This document shows, in pieces, positions 24,129 to 32,908 of a stretch of DNA of 45,916 nt (position 1 is its first letter; every line of letters starts with the position of its first letter). This stretch comes from Blastocatellia bacterium. GTDB lineage: Bacteria > Acidobacteriota > Blastocatellia > UBA7656 > JADIYM01. Made by a program: the position numbers and the translations under genes. A model generated the notes under the pieces. The model searched no databases and was not told where the DNA came from. It saw only the letters and a program-made list of their open reading frames with translations. The stretch covers positions 1 to 45,916 of the forward strand of contig JAJTWZ010000034.1 of the NCBI GenBank assembly GCA_021463145.1, in the 5' to 3' direction.

Positions 24129-25088
24129 ATGAACGCAATTCCAGCAGCGCGACGCGTACGATACCGCGGTATTGCACTGACATTCGCCTTCGCACTGATC
24201 CTCGCGACGCCGGTATTCGCCCAGAATCCGGCGCCCGCGGCCGGGGCCGGCCAGTCAACCTATGCGTCGCCGGAAGAGGCCGTTTCGACTCTGAAGGCGG
24301 CGGTGGCGGCGGGCGACCGATCCGCGCTGCCGAAACTCTTCGGACCTTCGAGCGCGGAGTTCTCGTCCGGAGACGCGGTTGCGGACAAGGCGGCAATTAC
24401 CCTTTTCGCAAAGAGGTTGGCAAAGCAGTCGCACCTCGTGAAGCGAGCCGACGGCGCCGTCATCCTCTATCTGGGAGCCGAAAACTGGCCGTTCCCCGTC
24501 CCGATCGTCAAAGCCGGGGACCGCTGGTTCTTCGACGGCAATGCCGGACTCGACGAGATGTCCGGCCGGCGGATCGGCGCGAACGAGCTCCACACCGTGA
24601 AAGTCTGCCGCGAATTCGTGCGAGCGCAGCGTGAATACGCGGATGACGATCGCGATGGCGACGAGGTCATGGAGTTCGCGCAGCGTTTCTCGAGCAAGCC
24701 CGGACAGAAGGACGGCCTCTACTGGCCGACGGCGGAGGGCGAGGAGGAAAGTCCTTTCGGCCCGCTGGTCGCCTATGCCGAGAGTGAGAACTACAACTCG
24801 GCAAACGGGCCGCAGCCGTTTCACGGATACATCTTCAAGATCGTTACGCGGCAGGGTGCGGCTGCTCCGGGTGGCGCCTATGGTTACGTAATCAACGGCA
24901 ATATGATCGGCGGTTTCGCGCTCGTGGCTTATCCGGCGGACTGGGGCAGTTCGGGTCTCACGACTTTCATCGTGAATCAGCAGGGGAAGGTCTTCGAGAA
25001 GGACCTCGGCCCGAGGACTTCCGCCATCGCTGCGGGTATGCGGGTCTACAACCCCGATTCCACGTGGACGGCCGTCGACGAAGACTGA
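24129..25088 (+). CDS. DUF2950 secreted protein, copy 1
   Basis: This 319-aa protein has a signal peptide (about 1-31, ending ATPVFAQ). The DUF2950 domain occupies almost the whole mature chain: FGSP/YASPEEAVSTLKAAVAAGD at the start, YLGAENWPFPVPIVK and WFFDGNAG near the middle, YADDDRDGDEVMEFAQ, GLYWPT, and the C-terminal GAYGYVINGNMIGGFALVAYPA. Relatives are found in Gram-negatives next to DUF3300 genes, as here, but no function is established. GGAGG precedes the ATG by 10 bases, and the stop of DUF3300 is 22 bases upstream, so the two are co-transcribed. The second copy in this window (43715-44680) is clearly homologous, with many identical blocks. Confidence 0.88.
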   Translation: MNAIPAARRVRYRGIALTFAFALILATPVFAQNPAPAAGAGQSTYASPEEAVSTLKAAVAAGDRSALPKLFGPSSAEFSSGDAVADKAAITLFAKRLAKQSHLVKRADGAVILYLGAENWPFPVPIVKAGDRWFFDGNAGLDEMSGRRIGANELHTVKVCREFVRAQREYADDDRDGDEVMEFAQRFSSKPGQKDGLYWPTAEGEEESPFGPLVAYAESENYNSANGPQPFHGYIFKIVTRQGAAAPGGAYGYVINGNMIGGFALVAYPADWGSSGLTTFIVNQQGKVFEKDLGPRTSAIAAGMRVYNPDSTWTAVDED

Positions 25089-25116
25089 TTGGCAATTCGC
25101 ATAGGGTGAACTCGAA

Positions 25117-26826
25117 ATGACCATGGCGCGAAGGCTTCTCATGTTCGCCGCGCTCACGGGCGCGGTCGTGCTTTCACTTACCGCCGAGCCGGCGCTCGCG
25201 CAACAGGCCAGCTCAGGGGGTAATACCGACGACCGTATCGAGGCGCTCGAGCGGCGGCTCGAGTCATTCGAGCGCGCCACGAAGGCAGAGATCGAAACGC
25301 TCCGTCGCGAACTCGACGCGCGAACGGCCGAACTCGCCGCCGAGCGCGCGAAGCGCGAGGAGGCCGAACGGCGCGCCGCCGGTGCAGCAGTGGCGCCCAC
25401 CGTCCAGGGTCCACCGGCCGCGCCGGGAACCGTCGCGGTGGCGCAGGTGCCAGAGGGCCATCCGTCGCTCCAGACCGGCGCCGATCAGCGCAACGACCGT
25501 TCCGATCCCCTGCGTGACATGCCGATGAAGGGTGGAGACCTGATCGGCAACGTCTACACCAATGACGCATTCAAGGTCCGGATCGGAGGCTCCCTGCGAA
25601 CTACGATCCAGCACAACTCGACACCCGTCGGCGATGGCGTTTCTCAGGCTCTGCTGCCGAGTCCGACGACGCCAGGCGGCGGCGACAACGCCGGGCGCGA
25701 CAGCCTCCGGATGTTCGCCGGGCAGTCGCGCATGCTGCTCGCGGTGCAGGGGCCCACGACATTGGGCGGAAAGACGTTCGGCTATCTCGAGTTCGACTTC
25801 GCCCGCAACCTGAGCGGCGGCGAGAACGGAGCGATCAATCCGAACCCGCGACTCAGGCACGGCTACCTGCGGTGGATCTTCAACGACGTGGGCAAGGAAG
25901 GCTCCGAGTTGCAGTTCACGGTCGGCCAGACGGGCGGGTACGCGGACCTGATCCCCGACACGGTCGACTTCAACGCGATGACGGGAGGCCTCGGCGTGGT
26001 GCTGCGCCGAAATCCGCGTGCGATGGTCGCCTACCTCATCCCTGTCGGCGGCGGCGGCCGCATCGGAATCGTCGGGGGCGTCGAGCGGCCGTTCCTTGGC
26101 AACGACTCGGTTGGCGGCGACCTGGGCAACGGCGATGTCGGCGAGATCCCGGTGTTCAGTATCGGCGCCGGCTACGAGACGACTTCCCGGCTGCGCATGG
26201 GCGATGATTTTGGAATGCGGAAGCTGCGCTTCGGTGCGCGCTTCGCGACGGGGCGCTGGATCGAGCGGTTCGATGACGGAACGATAGATCCGGACTTCAA
26301 CCTTCAGTCCGGCTTCGACGAGCGCTCGTTCACCGCGAAGGCCATCCACGGCGGTATCTCGATCGACGACCTCGGGTTCAATGCCGAAGGCCGTGCCCGT
26401 ACGTTCTCGTTGCGGATGGGTGGGCTCTGGACCAACGGCGAGGCGCGTTACCTCGATGCGGGCTTCGACCGGCGGGTCGTCGTCGGCGCGGACGGAGATC
26501 TCGAGGCGGCCCGCAGCGCCGGCGGGTTCGTCAATCCGATGTTCTTCTTCACGAACACCGTCAGCGTCAGGTGGGCTGGCGGGGCGCAGTACGCGCTCGA
26601 CGCGTCGCGCCCGGTGGTGACGGGGTCGCTGACGAGTGGGTACTTCCGGACGCGCAACTGGAGCTCGGAAGCGAGCGCCTGGTGGACGCCGGGACCGTTC
26701 ACGTTCGCGGTCGCGTACAACTTCATCAAGACTAACTTTCGGAACGTGGATTTCATGACCGGCGCAAGCACGGATCTCGTGAACAGCAACACGAAGTTCG
26801 AGGCGATCGCGTGGTTCAGTTTCTGA
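25117..26826 (+). CDS. Coiled-coil outer-membrane porin (DcaP-like)
   Basis: This 569-aa outer-membrane protein has a signal peptide (about 1-28, ALAQQ). Residues about 36-90 form a heptad-rich coiled coil (RIEALERRLESFERATKAEI). A linker follows, then a C-terminal beta-barrel of alternating strands from about residue 150 (FKVRIGGSLRTTIQH) to the terminal aromatic residue (IAWFSF), the usual BAM signal. This layout matches DcaP-type trimeric porins, some of which take up dicarboxylates. The next gene is a C4-dicarboxylate carrier, which supports that substrate by context. It starts 28 bp after DUF2950, so it may belong to the palindrome-controlled operon. No good Shine-Dalgarno is visible. 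Confidence 0.8.
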   Translation: MTMARRLLMFAALTGAVVLSLTAEPALAQQASSGGNTDDRIEALERRLESFERATKAEIETLRRELDARTAELAAERAKREEAERRAAGAAVAPTVQGPPAAPGTVAVAQVPEGHPSLQTGADQRNDRSDPLRDMPMKGGDLIGNVYTNDAFKVRIGGSLRTTIQHNSTPVGDGVSQALLPSPTTPGGGDNAGRDSLRMFAGQSRMLLAVQGPTTLGGKTFGYLEFDFARNLSGGENGAINPNPRLRHGYLRWIFNDVGKEGSELQFTVGQTGGYADLIPDTVDFNAMTGGLGVVLRRNPRAMVAYLIPVGGGGRIGIVGGVERPFLGNDSVGGDLGNGDVGEIPVFSIGAGYETTSRLRMGDDFGMRKLRFGARFATGRWIERFDDGTIDPDFNLQSGFDERSFTAKAIHGGISIDDLGFNAEGRARTFSLRMGGLWTNGEARYLDAGFDRRVVVGADGDLEAARSAGGFVNPMFFFTNTVSVRWAGGAQYALDASRPVVTGSLTSGYFRTRNWSSEASAWWTPGPFTFAVAYNFIKTNFRNVDFMTGASTDLVNSNTKFEAIAWFSF

Positions 26827-26902
26827 TTGCGGTGCGGACCGATCGCTCTGGCTCTTTGTGCACTACTGCTCCTGCGGCGTTACCCGCTCGCTGTTTGACT
26901 GG

Positions 26903-27019
26903 CGCTGCCGTGCCGCATCCGCCGCGCCACCCGCTCGCTGTCGCTCGCGGTACCGATCCTCGCCGCGCCGTGCCGAATCCGCCGCGCCGCCCGCTCGCTG
27001 TCGCTCGCGGTACCGATCC
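26903..27019. repeat. 60-bp-period direct repeat upstream of dcuA
   Basis: Two copies of about 57 bp (26903-26959 and 26963-27019) differ at only a few positions and end in cgctcgcggtaccgatcc. Part of the unit, acccgctcgctgt, also occurs just before them at 26882. They occupy most of the 275-bp gap between the porin and dcuA. Coding frames across them give a repetitive Arg/Pro peptide with no start signal. Confidence 0.8.
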
Positions 27020-27101
27020 CGCACAAGTGACCAGTCACGAGCCATAGGCCTGTGACCTCTCGCAGCCCCCGTCGACACTCGGTTCTTCGGAGAACGACAT
27101 C

Positions 27102-28445
27102 ATGACAATCAAGATCCTGCTCGAATTCCTCGTCGTCCTCGGAGCCCTCGCGATAGGCGCCCGCGTCGGCGGCGTCGGCCTTGGCGTGTGGGGCGGCGTG
27201 GGACTGCTCGTCCTGACGGTCGTCTTCGGCATCGCGCCGACGGCGCCCCCCGTCGATGTCATTCTCATTATCGTCGCCGTCATCATGGCGGCTTCGTCTA
27301 TGGAGGCAGCAGGAGGCGTGGACTACCTCGTCTCCGTCGCCGAGGGGCTGATCCGAAGAAATCCGAAGCGGATCACGATCGTGGCGCCGATCGTGGCGTA
27401 CGCGTTTTCGTTTGCGGCCGGAACGGGCCACATCTTCTATCCGCTGCTCCCCGTCATGTACGAGGTCGCGAGAGAGAACGGTATCCGTCCCGAACGCCCG
27501 ATCGCCGTGTCCACTATCGCATCGCAACAGGCGATCACCGCGAGTCCCGTGTCGGCGGCGACCGCCGCCATGCTCACGCTGCTAGGTCCGGCGAACGTCG
27601 GCCTCGTCGACATCCTCGTCATCACGGTGCCCGCGACGCTCATCGGCGTCATCACCGCGGCGCTCGTCCAGACGCGGATCGGAAAGGAACTCGACGACGA
27701 TCCCGAATACCAGCGGCGGCTTGCGGCCGGCGAGCTCGAACCGGTCAAGTTGAAGGCACCCGACGACGAGAAGTCCGTGGCGCCTGCCCTGCCTGCGGGC
27801 GCCGGACTGAGTGCCGGTCTCTTCTTGGCCGGCGTGGCGCTCATTATCGTGGCCGGCGCTGCACCGCAGATCCGGCCGCAAGTGCCCGGCGCGAACGGAG
27901 CGATGGAACCTGTCGGAATGCCGGTGATCATCGAGATCGTCATGCTCGCCGTCGCGGCCGTGATCCTCCTGCTCTCGAAAGCCCCCGTCGCGAGCGTTCC
28001 ACGCACCAAGACCTGTCAGGCCGGCATCACGGCGGTCGTCGGGATACTCGGCCTGGCGTGGATGGGCGACTCGTTCATCGCCGCCAACAAGGACGTGCTC
28101 CTCGGAGCCCTCGGCGAGACGGCGACGAACTATCCGTCGTTCTTCGCGCTCGGCCTCTTCGCAGCGTCGGTGCTGCTCTACAGTCAGGCGGCGACCACGC
28201 GAGCGCTGATGCCGCTCGGCATCAGCCTCGGCATCGCACCTTACAACCTCATCGCGATGTTCCCGGCCGTCAACGGCTACTTTTTCCTTCCGAACTACGG
28301 AACGATCATCGCCGCGATCAATTTCGACCGCACGGGCACGACTGGTATCGGAAGCTACGTGCTCAATCACTCGTTCATGCTTCCAGGCTTCATCGCGACG
28401 ATCGTCGCGATCGTCGTCGGGCTCGGCATCGCATCCATCTGGTAA
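27102..28445 (+). CDS. dcuA: C4-dicarboxylate transporter of the Dcu family (DcuA/DcuB)
   Basis: This 447-aa inner-membrane carrier has about 11-12 hydrophobic segments. Family hallmarks include IAPTAPPVDVILIIVAVIMA near residue 45, AFSFAAGTGHIFYPLLPVMYEVA and STIASQQAITASPVSAATAA. E. coli DcuA/B exchange fumarate, aspartate or malate for succinate during anaerobic growth. The protein is slightly longer than E. coli DcuA (433 aa), with a hydrophilic central loop. The aspartase fusion begins 10 bp downstream, so transport and use of aspartate are coupled in one operon. DcuA versus DcuB cannot be decided here. Confidence 0.92.
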   Translation: MTIKILLEFLVVLGALAIGARVGGVGLGVWGGVGLLVLTVVFGIAPTAPPVDVILIIVAVIMAASSMEAAGGVDYLVSVAEGLIRRNPKRITIVAPIVAYAFSFAAGTGHIFYPLLPVMYEVARENGIRPERPIAVSTIASQQAITASPVSAATAAMLTLLGPANVGLVDILVITVPATLIGVITAALVQTRIGKELDDDPEYQRRLAAGELEPVKLKAPDDEKSVAPALPAGAGLSAGLFLAGVALIIVAGAAPQIRPQVPGANGAMEPVGMPVIIEIVMLAVAAVILLLSKAPVASVPRTKTCQAGITAVVGILGLAWMGDSFIAANKDVLLGALGETATNYPSFFALGLFAASVLLYSQAATTRALMPLGISLGIAPYNLIAMFPAVNGYFFLPNYGTIIAAINFDRTGTTGIGSYVLNHSFMLPGFIATIVAIVVGLGIASIW

Positions 28446-28455
28446 CGGAGGAGTC

Positions 28456-30318
28456 ATGGGTATCCCGGAAAGCGTTCTCGATCAGGCAGCTTCAACCATG
28501 GGCATTCGGCCCGAAGATCTTCGCGACTTCCTGGCGCACGGCGAATCGGTCAAGTTTGCCGCCGGCGATGTGCTTTTTCACGAGTCGACGCCACGGCAAT
28601 GGTTCGGACTCGTGGAGAGTGGCGAGGTCGCCATCGTTCGAGGGCTCCACGGCTCGACGACTCACCTCAGTTCGATAGGCGACGGCGGCATCCTTGGCGA
28701 GGGCATCTTCCTCGACGACTCGCCGCATTCGGTGGGCGCCGTCGCGAGACGCGACACGGTTGTGCTCCAGATTCCGCGCCGCGAAGTCGAAGCCCTTCGC
28801 GAATCCTCTCCCGACGTTTACTACCGGCTCGTGGCGCGCATCGCCCGCCGTATGCACGAACGCCTTCAGCATCTTTCGGAGCGGCTCGCCGGCCAGGCCG
28901 ATGCGGACCGGGTTCTGACCAGCGTCCGGCGCGAGCACGACCTGCTCGGCGAAAGGGAGCTGCCGGGCGACGTCTACTACGGAATTCAGACAATGCGGGC
29001 GCTCGAGAACTTCCCGATCTCGGGAATCAAGCTAAACAACTTCGACCACTTCATCACGGCACTTGCATTCGTGAAGAAGGCGGCCGCCAAAGCGAACGCG
29101 GATCTGGGCGTGCTCGCGGCGGATCGCGCCGGCGCAATCGCCGCCGCGTGCGACGAGATCATCGCGGGCGAACTGCGTTCGCATTTCGTCGTCGACATGA
29201 TCCAGGGCGGAGCCGGGACGTCGACGAACATGAACGCCAACGAGGTGATCGCCAACCGTGGCCTCGAACTGCTGGGCCACGTGAAGGGCGAATACACGTA
29301 CCTGCATCCGAACGACGACGTGAACTGCTCGCAGTCGACCAACGACGCATATCCGACCGCAATCAAGCTCGGCGTGATCCTTGCGCTCAAGGACACCCTG
29401 GGCGCGATGGGAGAGCTGGCCCTGGCGCTCGACGCGAAGGCGGCCGAGTTCGCCGACGTCATCAAGATGGGCCGCACCGAAAATCAGGACGCGGTTCCTA
29501 TGACACTCGGCCAGGAGTTCGGCGCGTATGCCACGATGATCCGGAGCGCGATGCGAAGCCTGGAACGCGCCGGTGAGGAACTGCACTACATCAACATGGG
29601 CGCAACGGCCATCGGCACCGGAATCAACAGCCCGCCAGGATACGCCGACCGCGTAACGGAGCACCTGCGGGAGGTGAGCGGCTTGCCTGTGGTGAAGGCC
29701 GACGACCTGGTCGAGGCGACTCAGAACGCCGGCGGGTTCGTCCAGATGTCCGCAAACATGAAACGATCGGCCGTTCAGGTCTCGAAGATCTGCAACGACC
29801 TGCGGTGGCTTTCGTCCGGGCCTCGCTGCGGACTCTTCGAGATCCGCCTCCCGGCCATGCAGCCGGGTTCGTCGATCATGCCGGGCAAGGTGAACCCGGT
29901 CATCCCGGAAGTCGTGAGCCAGATCTGCATGCAGATCATCGGCTACGACATGACGATCTCGATGGCGGCCGAAGCTGGCGAGCTCGAGTTGAACATGGCC
30001 GAGCCGATCATGGCCTTCGACCTGTTGCACGGCCTGATGATCCTCAAGAACGCGTGCGTGATTCTTGCGACACGGTGCATCAATGGTATCGAGGCGAATC
30101 GCGACCGCTGCCGCGAGTATGTCGAGAACTCCATCGGGCTCGTCACCGCGCTGGTGCCGGTCATCGGGTACGAGCGCTCGGCATCGGTCGCGAAGACGGC
30201 CCTCGAGTCGGGTGGAAGCGTTTACGAGCTCGTTCTCGAGAACGGGTATCTCACCAAAGCAGAATTGGACGAGCTTCTCACGCCTGAAAAGATGACCGCT
30301 CCGCGCTCGGTCAAGTAA
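28456..30318 (+). CDS. aspA: Aspartate ammonia-lyase fused to an N-terminal cyclic-nucleotide-binding domain
   Basis: This 620-aa protein is about 145 residues longer than ordinary aspartase. Residues about 20-145 form a CRP-type beta-roll (FAAGDVLFHEST, GLVESGEVAIV, ILGEGIFLDD, PHSVGAVARRDTVVLQIPR) followed by a helix. No DNA-binding domain follows. From about residue 155 the chain is a complete aspartase (HDLLGERELPGDVYYGIQT): conserved TSTNMNANEVIANR, NDDVNCSQSTNDAYPTA and the catalytic-loop signature GSSIMPGKVN at 471-480, whose Ser is the general base. It converts L-aspartate to fumarate plus ammonia in the cytoplasm. The fused domain suggests control by cAMP or another ligand, or by heme-like redox input. 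That is inference. GGAGG precedes the start, and dcuA ends 10 bp upstream. Confidence 0.93.
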   Translation: MGIPESVLDQAASTMGIRPEDLRDFLAHGESVKFAAGDVLFHESTPRQWFGLVESGEVAIVRGLHGSTTHLSSIGDGGILGEGIFLDDSPHSVGAVARRDTVVLQIPRREVEALRESSPDVYYRLVARIARRMHERLQHLSERLAGQADADRVLTSVRREHDLLGERELPGDVYYGIQTMRALENFPISGIKLNNFDHFITALAFVKKAAAKANADLGVLAADRAGAIAAACDEIIAGELRSHFVVDMIQGGAGTSTNMNANEVIANRGLELLGHVKGEYTYLHPNDDVNCSQSTNDAYPTAIKLGVILALKDTLGAMGELALALDAKAAEFADVIKMGRTENQDAVPMTLGQEFGAYATMIRSAMRSLERAGEELHYINMGATAIGTGINSPPGYADRVTEHLREVSGLPVVKADDLVEATQNAGGFVQMSANMKRSAVQVSKICNDLRWLSSGPRCGLFEIRLPAMQPGSSIMPGKVNPVIPEVVSQICMQIIGYDMTISMAAEAGELELNMAEPIMAFDLLHGLMILKNACVILATRCINGIEANRDRCREYVENSIGLVTALVPVIGYERSASVAKTALESGGSVYELVLENGYLTKAELDELLTPEKMTAPRSVK

Positions 30319-30415
30319 AATGCCGCGAATATGGCCGGGAGAGCGCTCCGGCCCGATATCCGCCGAGGCCGCCAGCTCCTGGTTGACGGCCCCGGCAACG
30401 AAAGGAGCGGCCCCC

Positions 30416-31243
30416 ATGCGAATTGCAGGTTCCGGCGCTCGTGCTCGGCTCTTGACGGCCCTGTGTTTCGCATTCGCCTGCGCAACGCCGGGCTTTGCCT
30501 GGCGGACACTCGCTCAGCACGAAACGCCTCACTGGGACTATGCCGAACATGGTCCGGCAACCTGGGGGGCCCTTTCCCCGGAGTTCGTCGCTTGCGCCGA
30601 GGGGCACAGCCAGTCCCCGATCGACATACGCGACGTCCGGACGACCGAGGAGCCATCCGTCCGCACGAACTTCAGGCCCGCGAGCCTGCGCATCGTCCAT
30701 AACCTCGGCGCGGCGGACCTGATCAATACCGGCCATTCGATTCAGGTGAATTTCCCTCAGGGCGATGCTCTGACGATCGGAGGCGAGGTGTACTCGCTCG
30801 TACAGTTCCATTTTCACGGTCCGAGCGAGCACACCGTGCGGGGCAGGCGATTTCCAATGGAGATGCACCTGGTCCACATGTCCGCGGAACGGAAGCTGGC
30901 GGTGATTGCCGTTCTCATCGAGCAGGGAAAACCGAACAAGGCGTTCGATCCGATCTGTTCGAACCTGCCGGCGAAGCGCGGCGTCGAAGATCACCTCGAG
31001 CACGTGCCGATAGACGTCGAGTTGATTATGCCGAGGGATCGATCGGCGTACCGATACGACGGATCGTTGACGACACCTCCCTGCACCGAAGGCGTCAAGT
31101 GGATCGTTCTCAGGCAACCGGCGCATATCTCGGCGACGCAGATCCGAGCGTTCCGGAAGGTTCTCTGGAAGAACAACCGGCCCGTCCAACCGCTCAATGG
31201 ACGTGCTGTTCTCGCCGACGTGATGCAGGCCGAAGACGAGTGA
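30416..31243 (+). CDS. Alpha-class carbonic anhydrase, periplasmic
   Basis: This 275-aa enzyme interconverts CO2 and bicarbonate. A signal peptide (about 1-30) exports it. The zinc ligands are His132 and His134 (QFHFHGPSEH) and His151 (MEMHLVH), with the gatekeeper Glu in PSEH. SQSPIDI and SLTTPPCTEGVKW are family blocks. Two cysteines (CAEGHS and PPCTEG) can form the usual disulphide. The ATG at 30416 is chosen because AAAGGAG lies 8 bases before it and the signal peptide starts there. It follows the aspartase gene by 97 bp on the same strand. A beta-class enzyme is encoded at 39910-40770, so the cell has both a periplasmic and a cytoplasmic form. Confidence 0.94.
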   Translation: MRIAGSGARARLLTALCFAFACATPGFAWRTLAQHETPHWDYAEHGPATWGALSPEFVACAEGHSQSPIDIRDVRTTEEPSVRTNFRPASLRIVHNLGAADLINTGHSIQVNFPQGDALTIGGEVYSLVQFHFHGPSEHTVRGRRFPMEMHLVHMSAERKLAVIAVLIEQGKPNKAFDPICSNLPAKRGVEDHLEHVPIDVELIMPRDRSAYRYDGSLTTPPCTEGVKWIVLRQPAHISATQIRAFRKVLWKNNRPVQPLNGRAVLADVMQAEDE

Positions 31244-31302
31244 CGAGAGCCCGAGTCGCTACAGCAGATCTCGGTGAGCACGGGAGGTAGATCATCGAGG
31301 AG

Positions 31303-31704
31303 ATGCTGCAGCGCTTCTGGACGAACCTCGCCGGCCGAATCGGCGGGCCGATGTCGTTCCGCCTGATCCTGCAGCCGCTCGTCGTCCTGTTCTTTGCCGT
31401 ACGCTCGGGAATCCGCGATGCCAGCGGGGGCCACGCGCCGTTCCTGGCCCGTCTCTTTACGGCGGGCGCCCGGCGCCGCGACATCGCGCTTCAGGCGTGG
31501 GGGGACGTGGCTCGCGTCTTCGCGACCGCCGTCATCATCGACGCCGTTTACCAGATTTTCGTACTGCACTGGTTCTACCTCGGTGAAGCGTTGATCACAG
31601 CGACCGCGCTCGCTATCGTGCCGTACGCGCTGCTGCGAGGGCCGGCGGCGCGGATGGCGCGCTGGTGGCGAAACCGCCGGCGGCATTCCAGGCAACCTGA
31701 GTGA
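31303..31704 (+). CDS. Small membrane protein of unknown function
   Basis: This 133-aa protein has three likely membrane segments (about 18-36, 70-88, 92-112) and a strongly basic C-terminal tail (RWWRNRRRHSRQ). I do not recognise a named family. It lies 59 bp after the carbonic anhydrase gene and 13 bp before the next gene, so it is probably in the same transcript. A weak GAGG-type site sits very close to the ATG and GGGAGGT lies about 14 bases upstream, so the start is uncertain by a few codons. Confidence 0.65.
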   Translation: MLQRFWTNLAGRIGGPMSFRLILQPLVVLFFAVRSGIRDASGGHAPFLARLFTAGARRRDIALQAWGDVARVFATAVIIDAVYQIFVLHWFYLGEALITATALAIVPYALLRGPAARMARWWRNRRRHSRQPE

Positions 31705-31717
31705 GGAGATTTTCGGC

Positions 31718-32701
31718 GTGACAGACACCACGAATCGCCGCGAATGCGAAACGTCCAGACGGGGATCTGTCTCAACGGCGTGCTGCCTGGCACTGGTTGC
31801 CGTGGTGACACTCGCGACTACCGCGGCGCGCCCTTGCTATGCGCAGGACCTTGAGCCCCGCGCGTACTCGTCGGCGCCAATCGGTACGAATTTCTTCGTT
31901 GCGACATATGGCCGGTCCACCGGTTCGGTGGTGATCGACGCATCGCTTCCAATCGAGGATGTCGAGGCGGAGATCAACGGCGCGGCCATCGGATACGGCC
32001 GCACGTTTTCGTTGTTCGGCCGGCAGGCGCTCGTGACCGGTGCGATTCCGTACACGTGGGGCGACGTTTCCGGCACGGTGCGCGAGCAGGCGACCACGGT
32101 TCGGCGGTCGGGGCTCGGAGACGCACGAGTGAAGCTCTCGGTGAACCTGCTCAACGGCGAGGCGATGCCGGTACCCGATTTCGTGAAGCGTCCACCGCCC
32201 CGGACCATCGCCGGCGCGAGCCTCACCGTCGTCACTCCGACCGGCCAGTACGATCCCGCGAAACTCGTCAACCTTGGCAGCAACCGTTGGGCGTTCAAGC
32301 CTGAGGTTGGCCTGTCCCACTCGATTGGCAAGTGGGATCTCGATGCATACGGAGGCGTGTGGTTCTTCTCGGACAACCGGGACTTCTTTACTGGTGGCGT
32401 GCGCCGCCATCAGCAACCCTTGCTCTCGATGCAGAGCCACGTGAGTTACACGTTCAAGCCGCGGCTCTGGGCCGCATTCAATGGCACCTGGTATGTCGGC
32501 GGCGCCTCGGCGCTCGACGGTGGAATCGCCAGGAGCCCGTTCAACAACGTGAGGCTCGGCGCGACATTGTCGCTCCCGGCCGGTCAGCGGCAGGCTTTGA
32601 AGTTGCTGTACGGTACCGGCGTCCGGGCGACCGCCGGCTCTGATTTTCACACCTTTGCCATCGCGTATCAGCTCACGTGGTTCGACCGCTCGAAGCCTTA
32701 G
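31718..32701 (+). CDS. Outer-membrane protein, MetA-pathway phenol-degradation (transporter) type
   Basis: This 327-aa protein begins at GTG (31718), with GAGGAG 9 bases upstream. It has a signal peptide (about 1-42, ending CYAQ) and a predicted beta-barrel: NFFVATYGRSTGSVV, then repeated amphipathic strands such as AGASLTVVTPTGQYD and NRWAFKPEVGLSH. These blocks match the Phenol_MetA_deg family of outer-membrane proteins found near aromatic or organic-acid catabolic genes. Its substrate here is unknown. It lies 13 bp after the small membrane gene. Confidence 0.72.
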   Translation: MTDTTNRRECETSRRGSVSTACCLALVAVVTLATTAARPCYAQDLEPRAYSSAPIGTNFFVATYGRSTGSVVIDASLPIEDVEAEINGAAIGYGRTFSLFGRQALVTGAIPYTWGDVSGTVREQATTVRRSGLGDARVKLSVNLLNGEAMPVPDFVKRPPPRTIAGASLTVVTPTGQYDPAKLVNLGSNRWAFKPEVGLSHSIGKWDLDAYGGVWFFSDNRDFFTGGVRRHQQPLLSMQSHVSYTFKPRLWAAFNGTWYVGGASALDGGIARSPFNNVRLGATLSLPAGQRQALKLLYGTGVRATAGSDFHTFAIAYQLTWFDRSKP

Positions 32702-32823
32702 TCCGCGAGCGGAGCGCCGCATCCCGAGGTTGTTTCGAAGGCCTTCGAGGTTGTGGTGGGCTGTCCGTGACACGCCCCAGGATCGCAGTACGCCGCGCGG
32801 ACTTTAGCCCGAACGCCGAACGG

Positions 32824-32870
32824 ATGGGACCAAAGTCCTATGGCCCGCACTCGGTCCGATGCCATAGGGT
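32824..32870 (+). promoter_or_regulatory. Palindrome-controlled promoter of the 32909 outer-membrane gene (box a)
   Basis: ATGGGACCAAAGTCCTAT lies at 32824-32841. TAGGGT starts 26 bp after GTCC (32865-32870), and the start codon is 38 bp further. A degenerate second copy, cggactttagcccg, lies at 32798-32811. The previous gene ends 123 bp before the box, so this is a separate promoter. Confidence 0.75.
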
Positions 32871-32908
32871 ACGAACCGAACTAATTCACATCGTTCAAGG
32901 AGCCCCGC

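Noticed and set aside
26811-27047. Small Arg/Pro-rich coding frame across the 60-bp repeats
   Set aside because: It is created by repetition of 'cgctcgctgtcgctcgcgg', has no ribosome site and runs partly through the porin's end.
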